In this document: one piece after another, positions 18,975 to 27,044 of the stretch
Numbering within the stretch: the first letter of the stretch is position 1
Layout: each line of letters starts with the position of its first letter
Assembly (NCBI RefSeq): GCF_900116175.1
Contig: NZ_FPCH01000004.1
Coordinates: 124,001-188,000 of the forward strand
Length of the DNA: 64,000 bases
From: Hyphomicrobium facile
GTDB lineage: Bacteria > Pseudomonadota > Alphaproteobacteria > Rhizobiales > Hyphomicrobiaceae
Direction of reading: 5' to 3'
Notes under the pieces: generated by a model
The model's input: only the letters and a program-made list of their open reading frames with translations
Told to the model about the DNA's origin: nothing
Databases searched by the model: none
Translations under genes and position numbers: made by a program

Positions 18975-19919
18975 TTACTTCCAGCCTTCCCAGACCGGTT
19001 TGTTTGCGTCAATCCATTCGTTGGCAACGGCTTTAGCGTCCTGCCCTTCAACGTCGATCTTAGCGATTAGGTGGCCATACGACTTCTCGTCGAACTTCAT
19101 GTTCTGGAGCAGCGTGTAGGCTCCTGGCCATTTGTCCTTGCCGCCGATCCATGCAGCTTTTGCCACATCGCCGCGTGGTTTGCCGCAATCGTATTTGGCG
19201 TCCGGGTTGGGGCCCACTTTAGGGTCATTGTAGCATTCTTCACTGTAGGCCGGGAATTCCACGAACTCCCCTTCATATTTCGTGGGCCACCAATGCGGCG
19301 ACCAGCCCCAGATCATGACCGGCGCCTTGCGTTTGTATGCAGAGTCGACCTCGGCCCAGAGGGCTACATCGCTGCCCGCGTGAATCACTTTCCACGGCAG
19401 GCCGAGTGCGGCGACCCGATCCTCGTCATGTCCTTCCCAATCGGCCGGCCCACCGAGATAGCGGCCGAGATCTCCGGTCTGCGCAGTCGCGAAGGCCTTG
19501 GCACAATCCTTCTCCAACAGCGCATGCCAATCGGGAAGCGTCGGACAGAACTTTTTCACGTAGGTCGGATACCACCACTCTTCCTGGGCGCGAATACCAA
19601 GCTTGCCCATGTTGATAAGGCCGCCCTTCTTCAATCCCTCCTCAAAGCGGACGCCCTGCGTCGTCGGCCAGATCTCGGTTTGGAAGGTGATGTCCCCAGT
19701 CTCCAATCCGGCGAACTGTGCCATGGCATCCGCCTGCACATAGTTCACCTTGTAGCCCTCGCGCTCAAGGATGCCGCCCAGAATATATGAGCTGACGTTT
19801 TGACTGCTCCAGTTGTTCAGAGCGATCGATATCGGATCGGATGAATCCGACCGTGCAGTCGTGGTGCCTGTGAACAGACCAATGAACCCAACAGAGAGCA
19901 GTAAATTGCGCGAGAGCAT
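18975..19919 (-). CDS. Glycine betaine/proline-type ABC transporter substrate-binding protein
   Basis: A 314-residue OpuAC/ProX-type protein. The ATG at 19919 has AAAGGAG upstream and gives a good signal peptide (MLSRNLLLSVGFIGLFTG, then TTTARS). The mature protein has SIALNNWSSQNVSSYILGGI, typical of quaternary-amine binding proteins, and many tryptophans (EIWPTTQG, EEWWYPTY, IWGWSPHWWP) that could form an aromatic box. It acts in the periplasm and should feed the ATPase and permease encoded at 25992-28989. A double operator lies between it and the divergent kinase gene. Confidence 0.9.
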   Translation of the reverse strand: MLSRNLLLSVGFIGLFTGTTTARSDSSDPISIALNNWSSQNVSSYILGGILEREGYKVNYVQADAMAQFAGLETGDITFQTEIWPTTQGVRFEEGLKKGGLINMGKLGIRAQEEWWYPTYVKKFCPTLPDWHALLEKDCAKAFATAQTGDLGRYLGGPADWEGHDEDRVAALGLPWKVIHAGSDVALWAEVDSAYKRKAPVMIWGWSPHWWPTKYEGEFVEFPAYSEECYNDPKVGPNPDAKYDCGKPRGDVAKAAWIGGKDKWPGAYTLLQNMKFDEKSYGHLIAKIDVEGQDAKAVANEWIDANKPVWEGWK

Positions 19920-19987
19920 CTTTGGGACTCCTTTCGCTCCTGAACCCACAGTCATGAAGTCAGACGTTGCCAACCGGCATCGCGCCG

Positions 19988-20012
19988 TGGTATAGACCAA
20001 TGGTATAGACCA
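19988..20012 (+). promoter_or_regulatory. Two tandem copies of the operator TGGTATAGACCA
   Basis: The 12-bp near-palindrome TGGTATAGACCA occurs at 19988-19999 and again at 20001-20012, centres 13 bp apart, between the divergent binding-protein and kinase genes. A third identical copy lies at 23486-23497. The form resembles GntR/HutC-family sites (GGT-N4-5-ACC symmetry), and a GntR/UTRA gene is in the cluster. Confidence 0.8.
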
Positions 20013-20073
20013 TGGGCCGGCGTCGGGCAAGCGAATTAGCGCGTCGATAACAACAAGGGGGGTGAACGTGGAG

Positions 20074-21081
20074 ATGGGAATCGGTACTCACGCGAGACAT
20101 TCCGATGTCGAGAGCATTAGCCGCGATTGGTCACGAGAACAGTGCGAAGCCTACATCGCATCTCTGCCAATCTGGAGCGCGCCAGTTAAGCCGATGCTTG
20201 AGTGGCTTGTCGGAGGTCTCATCAACCGCAATTGGATCGTCCACGACGGGGCTTCGAAGTATGTGGCTCGCGTCTTTTTTGACGCTGGTGTTCAAGGCAT
20301 CAGCGAACAATCTGTTCTCGCAAGCACCCGGGCCGCCGCCGAGATCGGCGTGACGCCTAAGGTGAGGTATTCCGAGCCTCACCTTACCGTCGTCGACTTC
20401 ATCGACGGACGAAACCTCACGGAGCAGGAGCTGACCGACAAGACGATTGTCGGACGCTGCATGGAAAAGCTTGGCATCCTGCACGCTGGTACCACCGCCA
20501 TTCGGTCACCCATCAACTATCACTGGCGCCCGCTCGTGATCCGTAATCTCATCCGATGGAACGTCGAGAACAACAGCCCCCACGCCTCTGCGGTAACTGA
20601 AGTGTTGCCGCTGGTCGAAAAGCTCGAGCGCAAAATACGCCCGTTCACGCCTTGCTTCACCCACAATGATCTCGCCCACGTCAACGTGATGTTGGATCGG
20701 AACGACGAGATGTGGCTGATCGACTGGGATTTTGGCGCCGTCGGCCATCCAATGTCGGACATTTCAGATTTCCTGTCGTACGGCCCGCCGACGCATGAGA
20801 TCGAGCACCACGCCATCAAAACCTATCTCGGGGCCCAAGCATCGTCTGCCGAGTTCGAGCGTGCCATGCAGGACTACCGGATCTCCCTGCTCCTCACTTA
20901 TTGTTTCCAGTTTACCTGGGCCGGAGCCGTCGACCATTCCACGCATAAAACCGCGGAGGATATTCGCGAGAGCATGCAGACGATCTTGCCCGACCAAGAA
21001 GCCTCCTACAGAGGCTTTATGAATATGGCACGGGAACGCCTCGAAGCATCGCTCGTGCGCTTCAAGAACTTCCTCGACTAG
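20074..21081 (+). CDS. Choline-kinase/aminoglycoside-phosphotransferase-like kinase
   Basis: About 335 residues. The catalytic loop is CFTHNDLAHVNVML and the metal-binding motif follows in LIDWDFGAVGHPMSD, both standard for the APH/choline kinase fold. The N-lobe has GLINRNWIVHDGASKYVARV. It would phosphorylate a small hydroxylated amine in the cytoplasm. Within a betaine-type uptake locus, choline, ethanolamine or a hydroxy-amino acid are candidates; this is inference. Start chosen at the ATG after AAGGGGGG; an upstream GTG at 20062 is possible. The double operator is immediately upstream. Confidence 0.85.
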   Translation: MGIGTHARHSDVESISRDWSREQCEAYIASLPIWSAPVKPMLEWLVGGLINRNWIVHDGASKYVARVFFDAGVQGISEQSVLASTRAAAEIGVTPKVRYSEPHLTVVDFIDGRNLTEQELTDKTIVGRCMEKLGILHAGTTAIRSPINYHWRPLVIRNLIRWNVENNSPHASAVTEVLPLVEKLERKIRPFTPCFTHNDLAHVNVMLDRNDEMWLIDWDFGAVGHPMSDISDFLSYGPPTHEIEHHAIKTYLGAQASSAEFERAMQDYRISLLLTYCFQFTWAGAVDHSTHKTAEDIRESMQTILPDQEASYRGFMNMARERLEASLVRFKNFLD

Positions 21082-21133
21082 TAACGGCACTGTTCGCAGT
21101 TGCCTCCCGTTTCGCGAAAGATTTTCTTCAAAC

Positions 21134-22486
21134 ATGCATTTTTCCAACACAGCGATGAAACCGTACTGGTGGGATGCAGTGGCGCTGGACCGCGGCAGGT
21201 CCGGCGTCGAGATCCCTCGCGAAACGGATGTCCTCATTATCGGTAGTGGATATACGGGGGCCTCTGCCGCTCTGACGTTGGTCCAGACGGGAGCCAAGGT
21301 GATCGTCGTTGATGCACTCCGCATCGGCGAGGGCGCGAGCACCCGGAACGGCGGCCAGGTACTTGCAGGCGTCAAGCGACCGCGTGACGAGCTTGCCGGC
21401 GATCTTGGGAATGTGCTCGCGGACAAGATCGTAGCCGAGACAGAAGCCGCCTTTGATTTCTTCGAGGAGCGCCTCAACACGATCGGCAACACCGCCCATT
21501 ACGTCAGATCTGGCGCATTCATCGGGGCTCACACGCGATCGGTCTTCGAGACCATGAAACGCCGTGCGCCAGGCCTGCGGGAAGCGACCGTCGTCGCGCG
21601 CTCGCAAGTCGAAAGTGAAGTTGGCACCAGCACCTTTTTTGGTGGGATGATAAGGGCGCGGGGCGGTCAGGTCCATCCTGGGCTTTACCATCAAGCACTC
21701 GTCGACGCTGGCCTCAGGAATGACGTGCAATACTTCGAATATAGCCGCGTCGTCGCCGTGCGGAGAGCTGCGGATGGCTTCGAGACCGAGATCGAAACGA
21801 TCGCGCCGCAGACCGGCAAATCGGAAGTTCGACTTGTGAGATCAAAAGAGGTCCTACAGGCGACAAACGGATATACGCCGCAATCCATGAAGTGGTTCGC
21901 TTCGCGCGTCGTTCCGGTATCCAGCCATATCATCGCGACCGAACCGCTCGATCCCGTACTGGCCAAAAAACTGATTCCACGCATGCGCGCCATTTCCGAT
22001 ACCCGGCGAATGCTCAGCTATTTTCGCATGTCTCCCGATGGACAGCGTCTTATCTTCGGTGGGCGCGCCAGTCTCCTAGAGATCGACGCACTGAGCGGCG
22101 GCAAACGTCTTCACCGCATGATGTGCAGCTTCTTCCCAGAACTGCGCGGCGTGCGGATTTCACACTCCTGGTTCGGAAAGGTCGCGTTCGCTGAGGATCA
22201 ACTGCCGCACTTCGGCGTCAGCCCGGACGGCGTCTACTACTCGGGGCCTTGCAATGGGCGTGGTGTGGCCCTCGGCACGTATCTCGGTCACCGGACGGCT
22301 CTCAGAATGCTTGGCCAATCGCAGCCGGGAAATTCCCTAGATTATCTCAACCACCGCGTCATCCATCCAGGGTATAGCGGAAATCCTTGGTTTTTGCCCG
22401 TCGTCGGTCTGTGGTATCGGCTTCAGGACACGGCCGATATCTGGCGTAGCGCGGTCTCCGACCGATTGAAGAACCGCACGGATTGA
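21134..22486 (+). CDS. FAD-dependent amine oxidoreductase (DAO fold, PuuB-like)
   Basis: A 450-residue protein with an N-terminal dinucleotide-binding site (DVLIIGSGYTGASAALTLVQ), then the family motif GEGASTRNGGQVLAG, and a C-terminal FAD site (GPCNGRGVALGTYLGHRTA). This arrangement is typical of gamma-glutamylputrescine oxidase and related secondary-amine oxidases. It probably oxidises an N-substituted amine or amino acid derived from the imported substrate, releasing an aldehyde that the cluster's aldehyde dehydrogenase could take. It is 52 bases after the kinase gene on the same strand, so likely the same operon. Confidence 0.88.
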   Translation: MHFSNTAMKPYWWDAVALDRGRSGVEIPRETDVLIIGSGYTGASAALTLVQTGAKVIVVDALRIGEGASTRNGGQVLAGVKRPRDELAGDLGNVLADKIVAETEAAFDFFEERLNTIGNTAHYVRSGAFIGAHTRSVFETMKRRAPGLREATVVARSQVESEVGTSTFFGGMIRARGGQVHPGLYHQALVDAGLRNDVQYFEYSRVVAVRRAADGFETEIETIAPQTGKSEVRLVRSKEVLQATNGYTPQSMKWFASRVVPVSSHIIATEPLDPVLAKKLIPRMRAISDTRRMLSYFRMSPDGQRLIFGGRASLLEIDALSGGKRLHRMMCSFFPELRGVRISHSWFGKVAFAEDQLPHFGVSPDGVYYSGPCNGRGVALGTYLGHRTALRMLGQSQPGNSLDYLNHRVIHPGYSGNPWFLPVVGLWYRLQDTADIWRSAVSDRLKNRTD

Positions 22487-22525
22487 GGCGAGGCTAAACG
22501 AAAATTGCGACGCCCTGAGTGCCGA

Positions 22526-23278
22526 CTATTCGTAGTTTACCGTCAGGCTGAAGTTGGCAAAATCACCGCGCCACGCATTAAAACCCATCGCGATGGGCTC
22601 CGATCTCTTATCGTAATAAACGTGCGAGATACCAACACCGCAACTCCCTTCCGACACGCCGAGCAGTTTCGCTTCGGCTGCACTAAAGTTTTGGAGGTTC
22701 AAGTTGATCTCGGAACGGGCGATCTTCACGTTGTAGCGAAACGCCCAGAGACGAGAGATCGATTTCTCGAGTTCGTTGTCGAGCAGCGCCGGAAATCGCT
22801 TGGCTGATGCGTACAGAGCCTCGATCATCACCGGAACGTCCCCTATTCGCATCAATCGGCGGACTAGGTAGACTTCCGCACCAAGTGGGACACGGAGTTT
22901 TTCTCTCACCCGGGCGTCTGGGCGGATGACCTTCGCTTCAAGAACCTCAACGCTCGGTCGCCCGCCGCGCGCCTCGATTTTGTGCAAGAAGCTGGCGGAT
23001 CGACCGAGCGCATACTCGAGCCGAGTTGGTGCCACGAACCATCCTTGGCGGACTGTCCGATAGATGAGGCCGCCTTCCTCGAGAGACTTATAGATTTGAC
23101 GGGCGGTCATCCGGCTGATGCCGAGTTCCTCGCTGAGGTCGCGCTCCGACGGGAGCTGCGTATCGGGAGGCAACTCGCCACTGGCGATCCTCGCCGCGAA
23201 GTTATCTCGTCCGCGGATGTAGATGGGCTTGTCGGAATCGTCCCGAGGGGACGCCGTCTTGCCTAGGCGCTTTCTCAC
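22526..23278 (-). CDS. GntR-family (HutC/UTRA) transcriptional regulator
   Basis: A 250-residue protein. The winged helix-turn-helix is at about residues 30-85 (QLPSERDLSEELGISRMTAR, then SLEEGGLIYRTVRQGWFV). The C-terminal UTRA effector domain includes EVYLVRRLMRIGDVPVMIEA and ISHVYYDKRSEPIAMG. It starts at a GTG preceded by GAGGAA. It is convergent with the FAD oxidoreductase and divergent from the dehydrogenase gene; the operator copy at 23486 lies in that divergent gap. It is the obvious candidate to bind the three TGGTATAGACCA sites and respond to the substrate or an intermediate. Confidence 0.92.
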   Translation of the reverse strand: MRKRLGKTASPRDDSDKPIYIRGRDNFAARIASGELPPDTQLPSERDLSEELGISRMTARQIYKSLEEGGLIYRTVRQGWFVAPTRLEYALGRSASFLHKIEARGGRPSVEVLEAKVIRPDARVREKLRVPLGAEVYLVRRLMRIGDVPVMIEALYASAKRFPALLDNELEKSISRLWAFRYNVKIARSEINLNLQNFSAAEAKLLGVSEGSCGVGISHVYYDKRSEPIAMGFNAWRGDFANFSLTVNYE

Positions 23279-23485
23279 AATCGTTCCTCAATGGTGGCCG
23301 GTTAGGACGCGAATCCCGTTCTAAGATCATTCGCTCGACGACATGTCTAGCATATTACCTTCTGCACTCCGATTTGCGCGCACCCTCCCATACGAGAATT
23401 CACAACGGACGTATTGCAGGGGCTCGCCCTGACCAGTTCCAAAATCGATTTGCCCGCAACTACGCTCTAGACGGATTGCCCTGAT

Positions 23486-23497
23486 TGGTATAGACCA
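23486..23497 (+). promoter_or_regulatory. Third copy of the operator TGGTATAGACCA
   Basis: Identical 12-mer to the two copies at 19988-20012. It sits 23 bases before the dimethylglycine dehydrogenase-like gene and about 208 bases before the divergent GntR gene, a good position for repression of the former. Confidence 0.8.
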
Positions 23498-23519
23498 GAA
23501 TGCATGATCACGGCGTCTC

Positions 23520-25922
23520 ATGGAGCGGTCATTGAGCAAGATTTATGCGGATGTTCTAATCGTCGGTGGCGGGATCATCGGATGTTCCATCGCATATCAC
23601 TTGGCCAAGTCTGGCGCCAAAAACGTGATGCTGATCGAAAAGAATGGCCTGACCCATGGATCGACTTGGCATGCGGCGGGCGTTGTAGGCCAATTGAGAA
23701 GCGCGCGCGCGCTCAGCGCAATGGTCCAGACGAGCATCAAGCTCTACGCGGAACTCGAAGAGATCACGGGCCAGGCTACAGGCTGGCGCCAGACGGGAAG
23801 CCTCCGCTTGGCATCCCGCGCCGCGCGGATGAATGAGTACAGGCGTGCCGCGACATTCGCGAAAGGCCTAGGCGTTCAGGCCGAGCTGATCACTCCCGAG
23901 GCCGCCAGAGACCTTCTACCAATCCTCAACATCGACGACCTCGAGGGCGCTCTCTATGTCCCCTCGGACGGTGTTGCCGATCCCTCCATGGTCACGAATG
24001 CGCTGGCCACTGGCGCTCGGAAGAACGGTGTCCAGATTCGCGAAGGCGTTTGCGTACTCGGCATCAACCGAAGCGGCAGAACAATAACTTCGGTGAAGAC
24101 AAATATCGGCGAGATCGAGTGCGGGGTTCTCGTCAACGTAACCGGAATGTGGGCTCGTGAGTTCGGTCAGCTGATGGGCGTTGAGCTTCCATGCTGTGCT
24201 ATCGAGCACCAATACATCATAACGCAAGCTGTTCCCGGAGTGACGGCCAATATGCCGTCGGCGCGGGATCCCGATTTGCGCATCTACTACAAGCCAGAAT
24301 CCAACGGCTTGATTGTCGGTGCGTGGGAGCCCGATCCCGTCAGCTTCGACGAGAGCGGCATCCGCCCGTCCTTCGGGCAGGAGCTGTTGCCGCCGGATCT
24401 TGATAGAATTGCCCCTTACATCGAGAACGCAGCCAAACGGACCCCCATCATCGAGAACCTCGGCATCCGGGAGGTTGTCAATGGGCCGATACCGTTCTCG
24501 GCAGACGGAGACGCCATCGTCGGGCGCATTCCAGATTTGGACAACGCCTTCGTGGCCGCCGGCTGTTGCATCGGGATCGCGCTCGGAGGTGGCCTGGGCC
24601 AAGCGATGGCCCAATGGATCACTAGCGGCTCCCCTTCCCTCGATCTCTGGCCGATCGACATACGTCGTTATGGACCGATGCAGGGCAGCCGCTCTTACAT
24701 GTATCCGAGAGCACACGAGATCTACCACAACCACTATGGGATCGGATATCAGTGGGTGAGCTGTCGAACGATGCGCACGAGCCCGCTGTATCGCACACTG
24801 AAAGATCGGGGAGCTCGATTTGACGTAACCGCGGGATGGGAACACGCTTCGTGGTTCGCGCAGAACAGCGACGGATCGGTCGAGACGGCCGTTGGAGAGG
24901 AAACCTATGCCAACGCCCTGCAGCAAGAGCATCGGGCCGCGCGCGATGCCGTCGGGCTGTTTGACCTTACGCATCTCGCCAAGTTTGAGGTTATGGGTAA
25001 AGACGCTTTAACAGCGCTTCAGCGGCTCTCAACGGCGAACGTGGACGTCGCCCACGGCGCTACTGTCCAAACTTTGTTTTGCAACGAGAACGGCGGCATC
25101 GAAGCCAACGTGGCAATCACGAGGCTGAATGACGATCGCTTCTATGTTGTAACTCAGGCCGTCAGTGGAGTGCGCGATCGCGATTGGATCGTTCGCCATA
25201 CACTGGATCTCTCACATGTGCATCTGATCGACGTAACCTCCGCCTGGGCCGTTCTGCTTCTGACTGGTGCATGCGCACAAAACTTCGTCGACACGCTGCT
25301 TGATCGCGAGTTTCGATTGCCGAAAGGAACTCACGCTCAAGGCTGCGAGCACATTTTGGCCAGCGCCCCGGTTCGGATTATCCCAAGCTCTTATCAGCCG
25401 TCCGAGGCCATTGAGCTGCACGTGCCTACCGAGTTCGCAAATCACGTCTACTCAGTGGTCCAAACAACCGGCGCGTCGTTCAATCTACGCGATTGTGGAT
25501 TGCACGCACTCGATATCCTGCGGATCGAACGTGGCACGCTAGTCTGGGGAACCGACATCACCTCAGATACCACGCCGCACGAAGCAGGCCTCGGCAATTG
25601 CATCGCCGGAGAGAAGGCAGCATGCATCGGACGTGAAAATATCCTCGCCGAAGCGGCGCGAGGTTCGGGGCGAAAACTTTGGGCCTTTGTTGCGGACGGC
25701 CCTCTTCCATTGCGCGGAGGAGAGCTGGTCAAGTGGAATGGCGGGAACTCCCTCACCACCAGCGGCTGCTTTTCATACGATTTCAAACTTCCAATCGCGT
25801 TCGCATACCTCCCAATCGAAGCCGAGGCCGCAGAGCGCTTCGAGATCGAGGCGTACGGAGAAACCACCGGCGCGAGGAAGATCGATCTCGACGAACTTCG
25901 ACGACGGTCTCCCTTGCTCTGA
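23520..25922 (+). CDS. Dimethylglycine/sarcosine dehydrogenase-like FAD protein with GcvT domain
   Basis: An 800-residue two-part enzyme. Residues 1-380 form a DAO-type FAD domain (DVLIVGGGIIGCSIAYHLAK). The motif THGSTWHAAGVVGQ includes the histidine that carries covalent FAD in dimethylglycine and sarcosine dehydrogenases. Residues about 430-800 form a GcvT-like folate-binding domain (DAVGLFDLTHLAKFEVMG; GLHALDILRIERG). Relatives remove N-methyl groups and pass formaldehyde to tetrahydrofolate. This argues that the cluster degrades an N-methylated amine or betaine. It is the first gene of an operon with the ABC ATPase and permease, behind an operator copy. Confidence 0.92.
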   Translation: MERSLSKIYADVLIVGGGIIGCSIAYHLAKSGAKNVMLIEKNGLTHGSTWHAAGVVGQLRSARALSAMVQTSIKLYAELEEITGQATGWRQTGSLRLASRAARMNEYRRAATFAKGLGVQAELITPEAARDLLPILNIDDLEGALYVPSDGVADPSMVTNALATGARKNGVQIREGVCVLGINRSGRTITSVKTNIGEIECGVLVNVTGMWAREFGQLMGVELPCCAIEHQYIITQAVPGVTANMPSARDPDLRIYYKPESNGLIVGAWEPDPVSFDESGIRPSFGQELLPPDLDRIAPYIENAAKRTPIIENLGIREVVNGPIPFSADGDAIVGRIPDLDNAFVAAGCCIGIALGGGLGQAMAQWITSGSPSLDLWPIDIRRYGPMQGSRSYMYPRAHEIYHNHYGIGYQWVSCRTMRTSPLYRTLKDRGARFDVTAGWEHASWFAQNSDGSVETAVGEETYANALQQEHRAARDAVGLFDLTHLAKFEVMGKDALTALQRLSTANVDVAHGATVQTLFCNENGGIEANVAITRLNDDRFYVVTQAVSGVRDRDWIVRHTLDLSHVHLIDVTSAWAVLLLTGACAQNFVDTLLDREFRLPKGTHAQGCEHILASAPVRIIPSSYQPSEAIELHVPTEFANHVYSVVQTTGASFNLRDCGLHALDILRIERGTLVWGTDITSDTTPHEAGLGNCIAGEKAACIGRENILAEAARGSGRKLWAFVADGPLPLRGGELVKWNGGNSLTTSGCFSYDFKLPIAFAYLPIEAEAAERFEIEAYGETTGARKIDLDELRRRSPLL

Positions 25923-25991
25923 GATCGACCGAACCTCGGCGCGCATCGCTCGGCTCACGCAATATTTTGAACGGGAATCAAAGGCTTGTCC

Positions 25992-27044
25992 GTGGCAACA
26001 TCAGATCACCAAACCATGGCCAAGCTATCCTGCCGCAACTTGTGGAAGATCTATGGCGTCCCACCAGGGGTGACGCTTGCCCAACCGCCGACCGAGAAGG
26101 AGATGGCGCTTCAACACTGGGTGCCGGCGCTCCAGGATATCTCTCTCGATATCATGCCAGGTGAGGTCTTTGTCGTGATGGGCCTGTCGGGCTCCGGCAA
26201 GTCGACGCTGCTTAGATGCTTGAGCCGCCTAGTCGAGCCAACAATCGGGCAGCTCTTGTTCGAGGGAAACGACCTTCGGGCCCTCAATGAGCGCGAGCTC
26301 GCGGAGCTTCGGCGGGACAAGATGGGCATGGTGTTCCAGAACTTTGCCCTGTTTCCGCATCTCACCGTGCTCGAGAACGTCATGTTCCCGATGAAGATCC
26401 TACACGTACCTCTTGACGCGCGCCGCAAGCACGCACGGGAACTCATCACACAGGTTGGGCTTTCAAATCGCGAGAGCAGCTATCCGCGGGAACTTTCCGG
26501 CGGTCAACAGCAGCGTGTCGGCATTGCCCGTTCGCTCGCTGGCAATCCCGAGGTTTGGCTTCTGGACGAACCTTTCTCCGCTCTCGATCCGTTGATACGA
26601 CGGGAGATGCAGGACGAGGTTCTGAAGCTTCAGGCTATACTCAAGAAGACCGTCGTTTTCATCACGCACGATTTCGCCGAGGCGGTCCGCGTTAGCGACA
26701 GAATGGCCATCCTGCGCGACGGCAAGGTCATTCAGACGGGAACTCCGGAGGAACTGGTTCTCAACCCTGCAACGGAATATGTCGCAAAGTTCACGAGCGA
26801 CGTTGCAAGGCACGCGGTGATCTCGGTCGGCGCGATCATGGGCCCGGCAGATCCCGCGACCGCAGGCGCGGCACCGGTTCCAGCTTCGTCAAAAATAGGC
26901 TCCGTAGCCGAACGCCTTTTCGCATCCGGCAGCCCCATCCCAGTTGTAGACGAACAAGGCAAGATTGTCGGATCCATCGGTCCCGCCGCTCTGTCCAAGG
27001 CGCTGTTCCCTAGAGTTCCCGAGATTGCGCATGCTTCGAACTAG
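25992..27044 (+). CDS. Glycine betaine/proline-type ABC transporter ATP-binding protein
   Basis: About 350 residues. Walker A is GLSGSGKSTLLRCLSRLVEP, the Q-loop is in VFQNFALFPHLTV, the signature is ELSGGQQQRVGIARSLAG, and Walker B is EVWLLDEPFSALDP. The N-terminal LWKIYGVPPG and the length match ProV/OpuA ATPases, with a shortened C-terminal CBS-like tail (IPVVDEQGKIVGSIG). GTG start at 25992 after AAAGG; an ATG at 26016 is possible. Its end overlaps the permease start by 14 bases. It energises uptake with the binding protein encoded at 18975-19919. Confidence 0.93.
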   Translation: MATSDHQTMAKLSCRNLWKIYGVPPGVTLAQPPTEKEMALQHWVPALQDISLDIMPGEVFVVMGLSGSGKSTLLRCLSRLVEPTIGQLLFEGNDLRALNERELAELRRDKMGMVFQNFALFPHLTVLENVMFPMKILHVPLDARRKHARELITQVGLSNRESSYPRELSGGQQQRVGIARSLAGNPEVWLLDEPFSALDPLIRREMQDEVLKLQAILKKTVVFITHDFAEAVRVSDRMAILRDGKVIQTGTPEELVLNPATEYVAKFTSDVARHAVISVGAIMGPADPATAGAAPVPASSKIGSVAERLFASGSPIPVVDEQGKIVGSIGPAALSKALFPRVPEIAHASN

